Shown here: positions 1 to 11,765 of the stretch, one piece after another
How the letters are laid out: the number at the start of each line of letters is the position of its first letter
Position numbering within the stretch: the stretch's first letter is position 1
DNA from: Prostheceraeus crozeri
Taxonomy: Eukaryota > Platyhelminthes > Polycladida > Euryleptidae
Direction of reading: 5' to 3'
DNA: 64,000 nt
Assembly (NCBI GenBank): GCA_907163375.1
Contig: CAJQUW010008977.1
Coordinates: 1-64,000, forward strand
Made by a program: the position numbers and the translations under genes
Notes under the pieces: model-generated
Seen by the model: only the letters and a program-made list of their open reading frames with translations
Databases searched by the model: none
What the model was told of the DNA's origin: nothing

Positions 1-872
1 CAAGTGGGTTATTAAGGGGGGGGTGTAGGGTTGTGGTGTTGTGTCGGTTAAGGGGGGGGTTGTGTTTAGATGGTGGGAGGGAGTGGGGGGAGTGGTGGGA
101 GTGGGACGTGTGGGTTGGTTGGGGTATCGTTGGTTTGTTATGCTTTAGTGTTTAGATCAGTGGGTAGTTATGTTGGGGGGGGTGTGTGGTTGGTTGTGTT
201 TTGTGACGAGGTAGGGTGGAGATAGATTTTGGGGGAGGTTGGGGGGGTGGCGGTGGGATTCGTTGGGCGTTATAGTGGGTGGTCGGATGGGGGGGGGGAG
301 TTTGGTGGTTGGGGGTGGTTGCTAGGTGGAGGATAATAATGGGGATGGAGTTGTGGTTGGGGTGAGTGCAGGTGTGCGTGTTTTGGGTTATAATATGATG
401 TTGGTTGGGAGTTGTGTGGGATTTGTTAGGGGTAATGGGGGGCTGTTTGGGTTGCAGACGGTTTGGTTGGGTGGGTGTTGCGCAGGGGGGAGGTTGGTTG
501 TTGGACTGCTTGGGGGGGTTTTTGTTTGGTTTGGGGGGGGAGGCATTTCTAGGTTGTGGATTGGAGATGGGGGGGCTGTTTGGGGGGTATTGGGAGTTTG
601 GTTGTTAGAGGTGGAGTTGGAGTGAGTTAGTTGGTGGTTGTGGGGGTTGGTTGTTGGAGAAAGTTGACCCGAGCCTTCATGTGGGTCTGTCAGGGTTAGG
701 GTTGTAGTGGCTAAGTGGAAGTTGGCGGGGGGTGGAGTTGGTGTTTTTTTATTGTCGGTTGTTTGTTGTGTGGGTATGGTGTGTGGGTGGTATGGTGTGG
801 GTGGTGTCTGGTTTGGGCTTGGTGTGGCGTGGGGTCATGGGGTTGGGGTTTGGTGCGTGGGTTAGCGATTTT
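1..872. repeat. G/T-skewed low-complexity block
   Basis: The plus strand is almost only G and T, with many runs of five to nine G and very little C or A. The skew stops abruptly near 872 and normal AT-rich sequence follows. A two-unit GGGTTAGGGTT match occurs near 690, but there is no telomere array. Short open frames here are a by-product of the skew. It could be a degenerate simple repeat, a subtelomere-like block or an assembly artefact. Confidence 0.7.
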
Positions 873-1770
873 TTATGGCTAAATTAGTTGTTTGTTTGCT
901 AAATTTTGTAACAAAATTATCGCAAGATTGTTGCCTCTATTTTCTTAGAAATGCGTCTGAAATCCAAAGGCGTTTGGCGGCGAGTAAGTTGCTACAACTA
1001 ATTGATAAATGTTTGTTTGCTAATTTGGGCTGATTTTTCTCCAACAGACCAAATGGTGAATATTGTAGCAACTTATTAGCAGTAAGTAATAATGTTCGTA
1101 TAATTACCTTCATATGAAAATAAATTGTACGCTCTGTCTGACCTGTTATAAAGAACTTTTTTCAATTCATAAAAAGTAACTAAAAAGGTACATGTATGTG
1201 AAATGATTCAAATATTTGTTATTGTTGTAAATTACAGAATGTCTGGAGATATTATGCAAAAATGATCTAAACAGATTCTCTAGTTTCTCATCAGTATCAA
1301 AGTTAGCCTGCACTTATTCGCTAGACAGATTAGACACACGGGCAATGGTAAGGAGATCAGGGAGAAAATATAACCGTGGTTGTATAGGCGGATTACTAGA
1401 GAAAATAACAGTCAAAAGAAAAGGCGGTGTAGAGCGCGAATTCGTGAATGATCGGTGGCGAACTTCGCAAGTGAATATGCTGCAATTATGACTGAACTGT
1501 GGCATGACACTCTACAGTTGACATCCGCCAGCTATTCGCAAGATTCGTTCCCAAAGGGGTGATCTTGGCATTAACTTCTATGTTACGAGTATTTGAAAAG
1601 GGACGGCTTAGTAAGGGGCCCGAATTGTCCTCCCAACCTTGCGTCTTTGAGATGTATAAAACATTGGTGTTACTTTTGCTATTTATCACATGGCGGGGGA
1701 AGTCCGTCATAGCTTCCACCAAGCGTCAATTAGAACAATATTTCACGTAATCAGGAAAATAGAAATGAAA
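873..1770. other. Non-coding, 3' flank of the SLC5 gene
   Basis: AT-rich sequence with no recognisable gene. It holds the 3' flank of the minus-strand transporter gene. I did not see an unambiguous AATAAA signal for that gene, so its transcript end is not placed. Confidence 0.5.
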
Positions 1771-3615
1771 TTACGCATTTAGAAGGGAAGTTTCGTGTTC
1801 CGCTCCGGTGTCGGAATTCAGTCTCTCTTGTTCTGTCGCCACATCTGAATTGACGCACGCATCAATTTCACTGTTTTCTGTTGAGGGATGATTGTCACAG
1901 CATTTAATGCAGGTTGAGAAGACAGTTAATCTCGCAATCTTCTTCCTTTTCACTCTGTCGATGATGGTCGGTCCTATTGCTCCATTGACGAGCAAACCGA
2001 CAAGTGCAGCAACAAGTAAACACAGAGGATGGCCCCAAACAGGTGAAATGGAATAAAATTTTGACAGGAAAAATGATGTTCCGTTCTTAGATACATTGCT
2101 TTGAGACAATGTTTCGTTTCTTTTAACGACAATAAAGCAGTTTTCAACTGTTGTGGGTAGACTGACTGTTGTTTTCGGTCCATAAAACATCATTCCGAGT
2201 CCTAACCAGAGGGTGAATGCAGCGCTCATCAACATTGAGACAATGATGCTTCTTTTGCTGATGTTGAAGAATAATGCAGATAAAAGAAACGCGCCCATAT
2301 ACGCTCCGTACATTGATGATTGTATAGAAGTAACGATATAACCAAATTTTCCAAGTAAGAACAATAGGAAGCACCATGCTGTGGATAATATTCCAAATAT
2401 AACTGCAATGATTCGGCAAGCCATCAGAGCATTTCTCGGCGTTATGTTTCTCGAGAAGATATGTTTGATGATGTCTTTCCATAATATCGCGGTAGCTGTG
2501 TTCAATCCCGATGAAAAAGAACTCAATGACGCACAGAACAGTGCTGAAACATACAAGCCCTGGAATCCAGGGTAACTGAGGTTGTCACGGACAAAATACG
2601 AGAGAATTTCATTACCATGTACCCACCCCGCCGCATGAACATCACAACCGACGCTTGCATAATACCCGAAGATGTGGATGCCAGCCAGTTCACATATCAG
2701 TGAACAAAAGAGAAATACGAAGCTTGCAATACCTGAAACAATGAAGGCATCACGTCGACATCTTGCACTGTTCAAGCGATGTACACACACCGGCTGTCCG
2801 CACCAGATGGCCCAAGTGACAAACATGCCAATGATAAGGCCCCATCCTGAACGCCGCACTGAAGCATCGAGTGACCAGTCCAGGGCTTCGACTCTCTTGT
2901 AATGTGTACTGAGGCGAATCACCTCAGTCATCCCACCACGAGTATTCAAGACTGACGTGATGATGATGGTTGACACACTGCCAATGATAACGATGATATG
3001 AAACACATCGCTCCACAGCACGGCTTTGAGGCCGCCAACGGTTGTATAAAACACAGCAACCACACCTGAGATGGTTAATCCGATCGGAATTGCGATAATG
3101 CCTCCAGTAACTGTCTGCAGGGTGACAATTGAAGACATCAAACATTCGCTGATGTAATGAAAGATGGTAAGGATCAAAATGATGCAAACACTACGGCGTA
3201 TAAACTTGGAATGAAATCTTTCAGCGAAGTAATCAGCCAGGCTAGTGGCTCGAAGATGATACGTTAAAGAGACGACGAGAATGCATCCAAGAAAATATCC
3301 CGAACAACCGGAAGTTGTCCCGATGACGTGATGATATCCATTGATGAACATCTCCGACGGATATCCGAGAATAGAATTTGCAGAGAAGAAGGATATTCCT
3401 GTAGATATCCCCAGTAAGAGAGGGTGAACTTTTCTGTTACCATAGAAATATTCATCCGTCGTTCGTCGACTTGTAAAGCAAAAGAAAATTCCTATAGCGG
3501 ATGAAATACACAGAAATCCTGTGAATGTAACATAGTCGGCAGCGTGAAAGGAAGGCCGGAGAGGAAATTTGAAACTTGTATTGGTGAACAAGCTCATCTT
3601 GTGATCCTCAATCAT
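1771..3615 (-). CDS. SLC5-family sodium/solute symporter
   Basis: A complete 614-residue sodium-coupled symporter of the plasma membrane, the usual length for SLC5. Hydrophobic segments run almost throughout, consistent with about 13 transmembrane helices. Residues 77-93 (SANSILGYPSEMFINGY) match the G-x-P-x-E-x-Y/F-x-x-G pattern of the iodide/multivitamin/monocarboxylate branch (SLC5A5, A6, A8, A12). Residues 191-206 (TTVGGLKAVLWSDVFH) match the family signature, and 363-372 (SLSSFSSGLN) match the helix that holds Na+-site serines. Possible N-glycosylation sites NET 500, NVS 507 and NGT 511 lie in the last large loop, and the tail after about 555 is cytoplasmic. The start is supported by an in-frame TGA just upstream; Met7 is an alternative. 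The coding part has no intron, whereas vertebrate SLC5 genes have many, which suggests a retrocopy origin or intron loss. The substrate cannot be told from sequence. Confidence 0.93.
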   Translation of the reverse strand: MIEDHKMSLFTNTSFKFPLRPSFHAADYVTFTGFLCISSAIGIFFCFTSRRTTDEYFYGNRKVHPLLLGISTGISFFSANSILGYPSEMFINGYHHVIGTTSGCSGYFLGCILVVSLTYHLRATSLADYFAERFHSKFIRRSVCIILILTIFHYISECLMSSIVTLQTVTGGIIAIPIGLTISGVVAVFYTTVGGLKAVLWSDVFHIIVIIGSVSTIIITSVLNTRGGMTEVIRLSTHYKRVEALDWSLDASVRRSGWGLIIGMFVTWAIWCGQPVCVHRLNSARCRRDAFIVSGIASFVFLFCSLICELAGIHIFGYYASVGCDVHAAGWVHGNEILSYFVRDNLSYPGFQGLYVSALFCASLSSFSSGLNTATAILWKDIIKHIFSRNITPRNALMACRIIAVIFGILSTAWCFLLFLLGKFGYIVTSIQSSMYGAYMGAFLLSALFFNISKRSIIVSMLMSAAFTLWLGLGMMFYGPKTTVSLPTTVENCFIVVKRNETLSQSNVSKNGTSFFLSKFYSISPVWGHPLCLLVAALVGLLVNGAIGPTIIDRVKRKKIARLTVFSTCIKCCDNHPSTENSEIDACVNSDVATEQERLNSDTGAEHETSLLNA

Positions 3616-3665
3616 TTGTCAGTGAAGGATAAACGACGACCTGCAAAGAAAAAGAATGTGAGTGA
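3616..3665 (-). promoter_or_regulatory. Splice acceptor and 5' leader of the SLC5 gene
   Basis: Read on the minus strand, a strong pyrimidine tract ends in TTCTTTTTCTTTGCAG at 3641-3656, followed by about 25 nt of leader and then the ATG at 3615. CTCAC, a possible branch site, lies just upstream. This implies at least one non-coding 5' exon, so the promoter is not directly in front of the coding exon and the minisatellite that follows is intronic. Confidence 0.6.
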
Positions 3666-3680
3666 CGTCAGGCATTCAAG

Positions 3681-4832
3681 AAATCAGGATGTGAAGAAAT
3701 ACATCACACAATCAGGATGTGAGGACATTCATCACATAATCAGGATGTGAGGACATTCATCACAATAAGGATGTTGGGAAATTCATCACACAATCAGGAT
3801 GTGAGGACATTAATCACACAATCAGGATGTGAAGAAATACAGCACACAATCAGGATGTGAAGAAATAGAGCACACAATCAGGATGTGAAGACATTCATCA
3901 CACAATCAGGATGTGAAGAAATACAGCACACAATCAGGACTTGAGGACATTCATCACACAATCAGGATGTGAGGGCATTCATCACACAATCAGGATGTGA
4001 GGACATTAATCACACAATCAGGATGTGAGGACATTCATCACACAATCAGGATGTGAAGAAATACAGCACACAATCAGGATGTGAAGAAATGCATCACACA
4101 ATCAGGATGTGAGGACATTCATCACACAATCAGGATGTGAGGACATTCATCACACAATCAGGACTTGAGGACATTCATCACACAATCAGGATGTGAGGAC
4201 ATTCATCACACAATCAGGATGTGAGGACATTCATCACACAATCAGGATGTGAAGAAATACAGCACACAATCAGGATGTGAAGACATTCATCACACAATCA
4301 GGACTTGAGGGCATTCATCACACAATCAGGACTTGAGGACATTTATCACACAATCAGGATTTGAGGACATTCATCACACAATCAGGATGTGAGGACATTC
4401 ATCACACAATCAGGATGTGAAGAAATGCATCATACAATCAGGATGTGAGGACATTCATCACACAATCAGGATGTGAGGACATTCATCACACAATCAGGAT
4501 GTGAGGACATTCATCACACAATCAGGATGTGAGGACATTCATCACACAATCAGGATGTGAAGAAATGCATCATACAATCAGGATGTGAGGACATTCATCA
4601 CACAATCAGGATGTGAGGACATTCATCACACAATCAGGATGTGAAGAAATGCATCACACAATCAGGATGTGAGGACATTCATCACACAATCAGGATGCGA
4701 AGAAATACATCACAATCAGGATGTGAGGACATTCATCACACAATCGGGATGTGAAGAAATACATCACAAAATCAGGATGTGAAGAACTGTATCACAAAAT
4801 CAGGATGAGAGGACATTCATCATAATATGCTT
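3681..4832. repeat. 28-bp minisatellite, about 41 copies
   Basis: Tandem array with a 28-bp period, measured from successive GGATGTGAGG starts. Two unit types alternate irregularly: one ends GAGGACATTCAT, the other GAAGAAATACAG or GAAATGCAT. The shared core is CACACAATCAGGATGTGA. Units decay at the right edge. The array lies about 40 bp inside the proposed first intron of the SLC5 gene. It contains no unique spacers. Confidence 0.95.
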
Positions 4833-7564
4833 CGGCTGATTGTGTGGATATGGACATCCATACATATCTCCCTGGATGGATGTTGAATTCTTTGAAATAT
4901 CCGTGGATATCATGGAAGTATATTTCGAATAAATATTTTAAAATTACGGCTGCAATTATTTCAAATTTAGAAATATAGAAAAGTATTTTCTCTTTCTCAA
5001 ATTAAAGCTAATTTAACAATGAAACGAAATATCGGATAACCTCAAATGAAAGCAATTTGAAAATGTGCTTCGATTGGTGACCATCGATCAGTATCCAATT
5101 TATTGCTGGTTGTTTGATAAATATAATAAATGCATGCAGTTCTGCATGAATGGTTAGCCAATTTATTGGTCCAGCACTTTCTACTAAACAATTTGATATT
5201 ATATCTTTTGTGTGCAGACACTGGACATTGTAGAGCGTAGGAAAAATCGTCGCTATTTTATGCATTTTCAATGTGCGCTGGATATTTTCACATTTTCAGC
5301 TCAGGAAAAGTTATCTTTAAAGTCTTGATATTACTTCATTACAAGCAGATTATTATGCAAATCATATCATCTATGCGGCAATCACCTGCAATGATATGCG
5401 GCAATCACAAGACATTATGTGTTTTTTACATGTTTTCCGTATATCCTGTTTGTTCCTCAGAAGCTGGCTATGACAGTGGAAAGATTGGTCAGTTTCAAAA
5501 AAGATGCAGATGGTAATGCATATTCATTCGGCTTTTATTTATGTCGTACTGTACTCAACTATGCTCAACTATGCTGCTGAAAGGGAAATTCAATTTGCTC
5601 GTTGAGTCCGCATTTAACTCTATTCATACCAAGGTATTTGACGCACGCTCACACCAGTATTATTCCTTAATTATCAAACAAAGAGACCTGATTTTATGGA
5701 TTTTATACAATTCGGATTTTCTAAATCTAATGGTGGTATTCATTTTGCATAATGTTTCCGCCTTGATGCTATAAATAGCATTCTAAAATTCAAACATTAT
5801 TTTTTCTCATCTTTTTTATTTTTTCTTCATTTGTCCTTTGGTAAATCATGCAAATCAACCTTAGAGTATACTGTTTTCCCAATTTTGGTATTCTATTTCG
5901 AATGGTGATATTGGTTTAGCATGATAAGATATTTTTGGTGCCATAGAAATCGATTTAAAATGACTATGTACATGTACATGTATAATTTTTTGGTAAAAAG
6001 CCATGAAATATTTCCTCTTTTTCAAATTGGTTCCTTCATATGCTATGAAATAAACATTGTTCAAATTGTTGCATAATGAAATTATGGAACATATTATATT
6101 TCTGCATCATAAAATAATTACACAAACCTATACATGCTACGTACTAATTACCTGCGGTATAATTCTATTTACCAAAAAAAGCTAGAACTTTATACAGTGG
6201 CTAATAAATATCGTAGATTTACTGTACATGTAGTTTCATAATTTGTAGAATAATTTCTTCACAAGAAAGAAATAATCATCATGCAGTTCATTGGCCTAAA
6301 CTAAGTAAAACTAGATAGCTAGCTCCTACTATAATATAAGTAGATAAAATCTGTTAAATACGATCTATGTCTATCGCAAAATCTTTATCTTATCTACGTA
6401 TGTGGTTCGAATTAGAAGAAAATACTAGATACTAGGTTCCACTAGGCCTGTAGCCTTTGATTCCAGGTGTTCAATGATTTACACATAGACTGTAGATTGC
6501 TTTACAGGCATCTGAGACTTCAAGATATACGTTTTATTGCTAGAATACAATCCATACTTGCACACAGCATAAACCAAAGTGTTTAAATATGTTCTTATAT
6601 ACTCTTATATACTTACTTTGGCATAAATAAAAATGAATTTTTAGAACCTATCTCTTGGAAACTAGACGTAGATCTAGCTCTTTCACTGACATAAATTTGA
6701 CGAAATTTCGCAGAAAGTTGAAAAATGCCTAAAAACTAAAAGTCATGAAATTTCAATCCAATCCATTTGGTATGAAAGTTTCTACAGCAAAAAATAGAAA
6801 GTTTCCACTTCCCTAACAATGGCCCTTCATGTCATAGATATTGGTCTGATGACTTACCGATCATTCACAACATCTCCTGTCTTCTCCTACAATGATTGCA
6901 GGCGAAGAAAATCTTCCAAGATGAAGGCGTCACCCTACAGACATGTTTCTTCCACAACATTAATGGAAATGGCATTTATTTACACAACAACCATTTAAGA
7001 TGCTACTTAACTTGTGCACGTGATTTTAACTGACGCAATCCTTCGGTCAACGGCAGACAGTTAATGGAATGCAGATCTAATCCTTTACCATGACTGGTGA
7101 GATTGTCGAGTGGTTTTCATTTTGTCATTGTCTCTCGAAAAGTCAAAATTGGAACAAACATTCTAATGGAATCCATTGATGATTATGCAACAGAATACCG
7201 CCTTGCACGGTCCATTCATCACCAGAAGTGAATATCAGGCGCCGACAGGACTTGCGGAAATCGTATGTTCTGAAGTGGACTTAGTCACCCATCTGCCAGA
7301 CATCGATTTTCATTCAGGAGAACATTTCAGATGTAAAACTCCCCGCATTGTAATTCAGACCGAATTTAAACTTTGACGGCCTTCGGCGTCGCATTTAATT
7401 GTCGATCTCACTGAATGGTATTCGGATTTCTTTCAGCTCCCTACAGGTCCAACAAGTTTTTGAAATGTTCTCTCACTGTTTTTAAGGAATATGATTTCTT
7501 TTTGTTATTTTCCTATCATTTTGGATGTCATCAATGAATCGGCAATCTCAAGAACTTAATTTGT
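4833..7564. other. AT-rich non-coding stretch
   Basis: No gene recognised; all open frames are short and have no family motif. The first exon and promoter of the SLC5 gene may lie here, but I could not place them. A short ACATGTACATGTAT palindrome is at about 5967. Confidence 0.4.
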
Positions 7565-7768
7565 TAGGCCTCAGCCACACTGCGAGCTTTTCCAAGCGTT
7601 TCCGAGTAAAGCGTTCGGCAGCAAATATAAAGTCATCATTGCAGCAATTGCCGACTGCCACACTGTGAGCCAAGCAAACCAGAGCGATTGATAGCTTGCG
7701 GAGATACGTTCACTCGCGTTTGATCGGGACGCTCGTGTTTGCTTTGCTTTCAGTGTGGCTGAGGCCTA
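7565..7768. mobile_element. MITE with perfect 18-bp terminal inverted repeats
   Basis: The left end TAGGCCTCAGCCACACTG is exactly the reverse complement of the right end. The outer TA on each side fits a TA target duplication, as in Tc1/mariner-type MITEs. At 204 bp it is far too short to code. Inner sequence also has partial inverted symmetry around 7640-7680. Confidence 0.85.
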
Positions 7769-8376
7769 AAACAGATCATTTTTTACTCGGGAACATGTTA
7801 CTAGCAAGTATGTTGTGTTGCATGTTTCTATAGCACTTCTTCCGACAGCAGCTTAATTTCATGGAAGTGTTGGGAACCTCAAAATTCGCCTCTCCAGATG
7901 GTAGTATAGCGACTGAAATTATTTATGCATGTGAAATGGAATCATTTCATGTACGGACCGCTGTATGTCGGGTTCGGTGCAATGCTATGAACAGATTATG
8001 TTATCATCATTTGTATAAAATGATTATAGTTTTGATGCGATGACTATATACTGTATATCGCAGTGATGTTAGCAGCCAATTGTTTTCATTTAATTGAAAT
8101 TTCATCAAACAATTCTGTGATTTTAGATGCGCAAGTCTGAGTACAATGACACCGTTTTATTCACTGTCGGCAATTGTTTTTTTCTTGATGAAAACATCAG
8201 GGGCTCAAACATTGCCCTGGCATCTTGTAGAGCAAGCAAATAGGCAATCGACAAAATGCACATGTGCATCTCGATGTAACCTGTGTGGATCTTGTTGAAA
8301 GACACAATGGATCTTTGCAGATTTCGTTCCATGTAGCTGACATTTGAAGATTGTTACCTACGATGACATAGACAGC
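7769..8376. other. Non-coding
   Basis: No recognisable feature between two terminal-repeat elements. Confidence 0.4.
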
Positions 8377-9104
8377 TACCGTATTTATTTGAATAAGGGA
8401 CGCGTCTCTTATTTTTTTCAGATCGCTGATTGATGCGTCTCTTATTCAAGGGAGTCTCTTATTCATCAAATGTTCAAGGTTTCATTCTTTCATTAGAAAA
8501 AGATGTCTTAATTTTTTGCTACTATTCTCTTAGGTAACCTTTGCATTCCTCACTTAGGCCTATGTCATGGGCAAATTTCGCCAGTAATTTTTCCTACATA
8601 TATACGCTTTATCAAAATTCAGATATTTTGGAAATGAAAGGAGTTTTATAGTTTGTAGTAGCATATCTTGTAGACTCATCTAATACATTCATATACCAGT
8701 ACATGTTGTCCACTATACATGTAGACTAGATCTGAATTTACCGAAACGAAAATACCGATAATCAAGTAGTATTTACAGGAAAAGTTACCGACCGGTACAT
8801 GACTCCAAATGCAAAGGAAGCTACCGTATAATGCCTCCTTAAATGGTAGATGAAGTAACCTTAAGTAGGCCTGCATGTACGTATGTACAACTACAACAAG
8901 CCTTATATATTATACAATATTGGTCATGGTACCCGGTATTTACTAGTAGACTGACTTATTTTACTAAGATAAGAAGGCCTAATAATCGCTCAGGCGGATG
9001 TAGCTACCACATTGCAATAGCCTGCATGTAATATGTCTATAGCAGTCTATATTTTGTACATGCGTCTCTTATTCGAGGGCGTCTCATATTCAAAGAAATA
9101 CGGT
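8377..9104. mobile_element. Non-autonomous DNA transposon with imperfect TIRs
   Basis: The left end (ACCGTATTTATTTGAATAAG, followed by GCGTCTCTTAT motifs) is mirrored at the right end by GCGTCTCTTATTCGAGGGC and CAAAGAAATACGGT. Copies of the TCTCTTATTC motif recur inside both ends, giving layered sub-terminal repeats. The element is about 730 bp, with no transposase frame. The superfamily is not resolved; I could not see a clear target duplication. Confidence 0.7.
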
Positions 9105-9794
9105 GTATATGTAGTTCAAATTTGTATAAAAGAAATCTTTCTCATTTTATCGAGCCACTTGTTTGGTAATTCGTGGGCTATGTCTTTACTAGTTCCATTG
9201 AACGTTGAGTTTTTGCCAAAAATGACTCTCAGAATACCTCAATGCATTCGACAGGAAAGTTCGAGAATAAATAAATTCACATGGAGAAGAAGTTTTGTCT
9301 TGTAGAATTTAATATATTTTGATACTATCATCGATTCTACGGCTTTGCAAACATGAAAGTAGCTCAATCAGATGAAAAATGCAATATGCAATGTTTTCTC
9401 TTATATGAACCCTAGTGAAAATGTCAAAGCCCACATTTGAACTTGATGTCGTTTTTAAATCGCCAGGTGTAATGAGTTAATGAAGTTCATACACCTTCTT
9501 CTTCTCTGAGATCTTGTTATGAGTTCAAAATACTTCAAAAGGCTTCTATCTCATACGTTGTTTATATTGTGAGCTTTCTGTTGACTTTCACCCGTCGTCA
9601 GACACGCGCGAGCAGAGAATGAATGACATACAAGATGGACAGAACATGTCTTCACAATGATTACATTTCACACTGGAACCATTCAACGACACATCGATTA
9701 ACTTCTGATTGAAATAACATAGCTTAATACTACTGAATACAAGAATAAAAGTAACAATAAAAAATATAAAAGTAAACATGAAGAAGTAAACAGA
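9105..9794. other. Non-coding, probable 3' tail of a Penelope-like element
   Basis: On the minus strand, around 9555-9605, the sequence reads CTGACGACGGGTGAAAG and then GAAAGCTCACAA. A very similar pair occurs near the 54-kb Penelope-like fragment. This suggests that the 3' untranslated part of the next element extends to about 9550. Confidence 0.4.
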
Positions 9795-10200
9795 TCACTT
9801 TATCAGGGAATTCCAGCATCGATTTAACGACCAGCCACAGTCCCGATTGAAGGTGTTGTTTTGCATAATGAAGATACCTTCTTTTATCCGCCTTCTTTTC
9901 CAATTGCTCTCCATTGCCACAACTTCAAAACTATCGAGGTCCGGACGATGGCTAAGCTGATGGCAGTGCTCACTTATTGCTGACCGAACATTCATACTGC
10001 GTATGTCCTTCTCGTGCTCCTTCTTCCTTTCTCGTGCCCTCCTTGCTGTCTCACCGATATAGCATTTGTCACAATCACCGCACTTCTGCTTCTAGACGAC
10101 TCCTCCACGATCCAGGATATCGACTTTGTCAAGCTTTGGACGACTCACCATGTCACCGATGGTTCTCGACTTGGAGCAATAAACAATGCACCACCTGAAG
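9795..10200 (-). mobile_element. Penelope-like element fragment, GIY-YIG nuclease end
   Basis: The minus strand carries the C-terminal GIY-YIG nuclease typical of Penelope-like retroelements. Seen in order: a CGDCDKCYIGET core with the Y-I-G catalytic motif, an R-x-x-x-R-x-x-E-H helix (RERKKEHEKDIR), an EHCHQLSHRPD histidine segment, and the final RRIKEGIFIMQNNTFNRDCG segment with its E and N-R-D-x-G. The reverse transcriptase upstream is missing. The copy is degraded and 5'-truncated. The family assignment rests on these motifs. Confidence 0.8.
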
Positions 10201-11339
10201 GCCAGCGGCCGAAAATTTACTGCAGCTTCTGTACAATTATTTCTATTTTGAACTGATCATTAAATTTGAAGGAGTGACCAAGAAAGTTGGATTTCTTTTT
10301 TTCTTTGTTTTCAAAAACAAACAATGCGTCATGAATTATGAATAGAATAAACAAGCTTGCAAGTGACCATCTATAATTCATGTTTTCGATTGATACTTTC
10401 CAGAAGTTTCCATTTCCACTTTCAGACACATTTCTATGATGAAATTGTCAATAATGACGTCATAGATATCCATGATCGGATAAAGAACTTTTATCAATAC
10501 TGTTTTTAATTGAAGGTGTAGGCATAGGAAAAGTTATGTATTCCATTATATAAAATACACAAAAACAATCAAATTTTAGACCATTGTCATCAAGAAAAGA
10601 CTCAGATTAGCAAAGTTCATATTTTCTATTGTAAGACTAATAGAACCGCATTGACTATGAAACATGAATGACATCCATCATGAGTGGAATGCCATAAACT
10701 TTTTCCTTGTTTCATTCATTTCTTGATAATGGCTAAGGTATGAATAGCCGGAATACATTAATTTACTTTTTTGCATATTTCCTGCAATAAAAAAACATGA
10801 CCTTTTCCAAACTTATTTTCAATTATGAACATTGAAGGCATGCTTCTTCAATTATTTTTAAAACTCTTAAACATGCTATAGCTATTAGGCTATAAGTATT
10901 AGGCTCCTAATACTCGTACTGTTGACATGAAGAAAAGTGAACTCATGTAGGTAGCACGTATAGCCTATCTCATTTCGCACTGCGATGTACATTGTGTCAG
11001 TATCCTTTTCGCGTGAGCATTTGTTCGTTTCGGTATCACACAGAAAATGCTTCAGTTGCTTATCTGGCATCGAAATATTTCTAGCAGGTAAATCATTCGA
11101 GGGGACACATTGATTCAATATGCTTGTAGTATCATTCACTAAATCTATTCGCAAAAACGTTCATTTTTGTTTTGTGTAATGTTGAATTCTCTCAGCGACT
11201 ATTTTTAGAGTTTTTCATTATATAATTCTTGCTATCATGACTGCAGTTTACAAAATATTTTATTAAAAATATTGTCTCTTTCGTATTGTTCATTTGACCA
11301 ACGGTTACTGATGTACCACTAGATGACATGCCACGCGTG
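10201..11339. other. Non-coding
   Basis: AT-rich, with no gene or repeat I can name. Confidence 0.4.
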
Positions 11340-11765
11340 GTTCACGCGTAATTACGGAACACCCCAAACATCCTTGGTTAAGGACATTCTATTCTTCTAC
11401 CCGCGTACATTACATACACGCTGCACTAAGAGTCAGAAATCACTTGATCTGATGCTGTTAAAACATGGGGAATGTTTATGAATACGCGCGGGCGAGCGTT
11501 TATAGTTTGCGCGTCGTCTACGGTTGTCTGCGCTGCCGCTTGAACCACGGATGAACCGCTAAGCATGTTCTGTCTTCCCTGAGCATGAAATTGAGGTCCT
11601 ATCACATTGTTTGGCCTCTGATACATGCAGACACATGAGACGCAAAGTCTATATAACAGGACTGCCAACTATACTAACTTATATAACTTATATTGCAGCA
11701 ACTTCCTGCATAGCCACGGATGTTTGGGGTCACGTGTAATTTTCGCGTGCTTCACGCGTGAATTA
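11340..11765. mobile_element. MITE-like element with about 40-bp inverted ends
   Basis: The left arm near 11343-11382 (contains CACCCCAAACATCC) pairs with the right arm near 11706-11750 (contains GGATGTTTGGGGTCACG). The ends are rich in ACGCGT and CACGCG motifs. Length is about 420 bp and it is non-coding. Superfamily and target duplication not resolved. Confidence 0.6.

Noticed and set aside
326-625. A 99-codon glycine/valine-rich gene in the G/T block
   Set aside because: Composition follows directly from the G/T skew, and overlapping frames are equally open.
688-700. Telomere repeat
   Set aside because: Only two TTAGGG-like units are present and the G-rich strand points inward from this edge.
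2144-3187. Several frames overlapping the transporter gene
   Set aside because: They are shadows of the SLC5 coding exon in other frames and strands.
3681-4832. CRISPR-like array of 28-bp direct repeats
   Set aside because: The units abut with no unique spacers, there are no cas genes, and the context is eukaryotic. It is a minisatellite.
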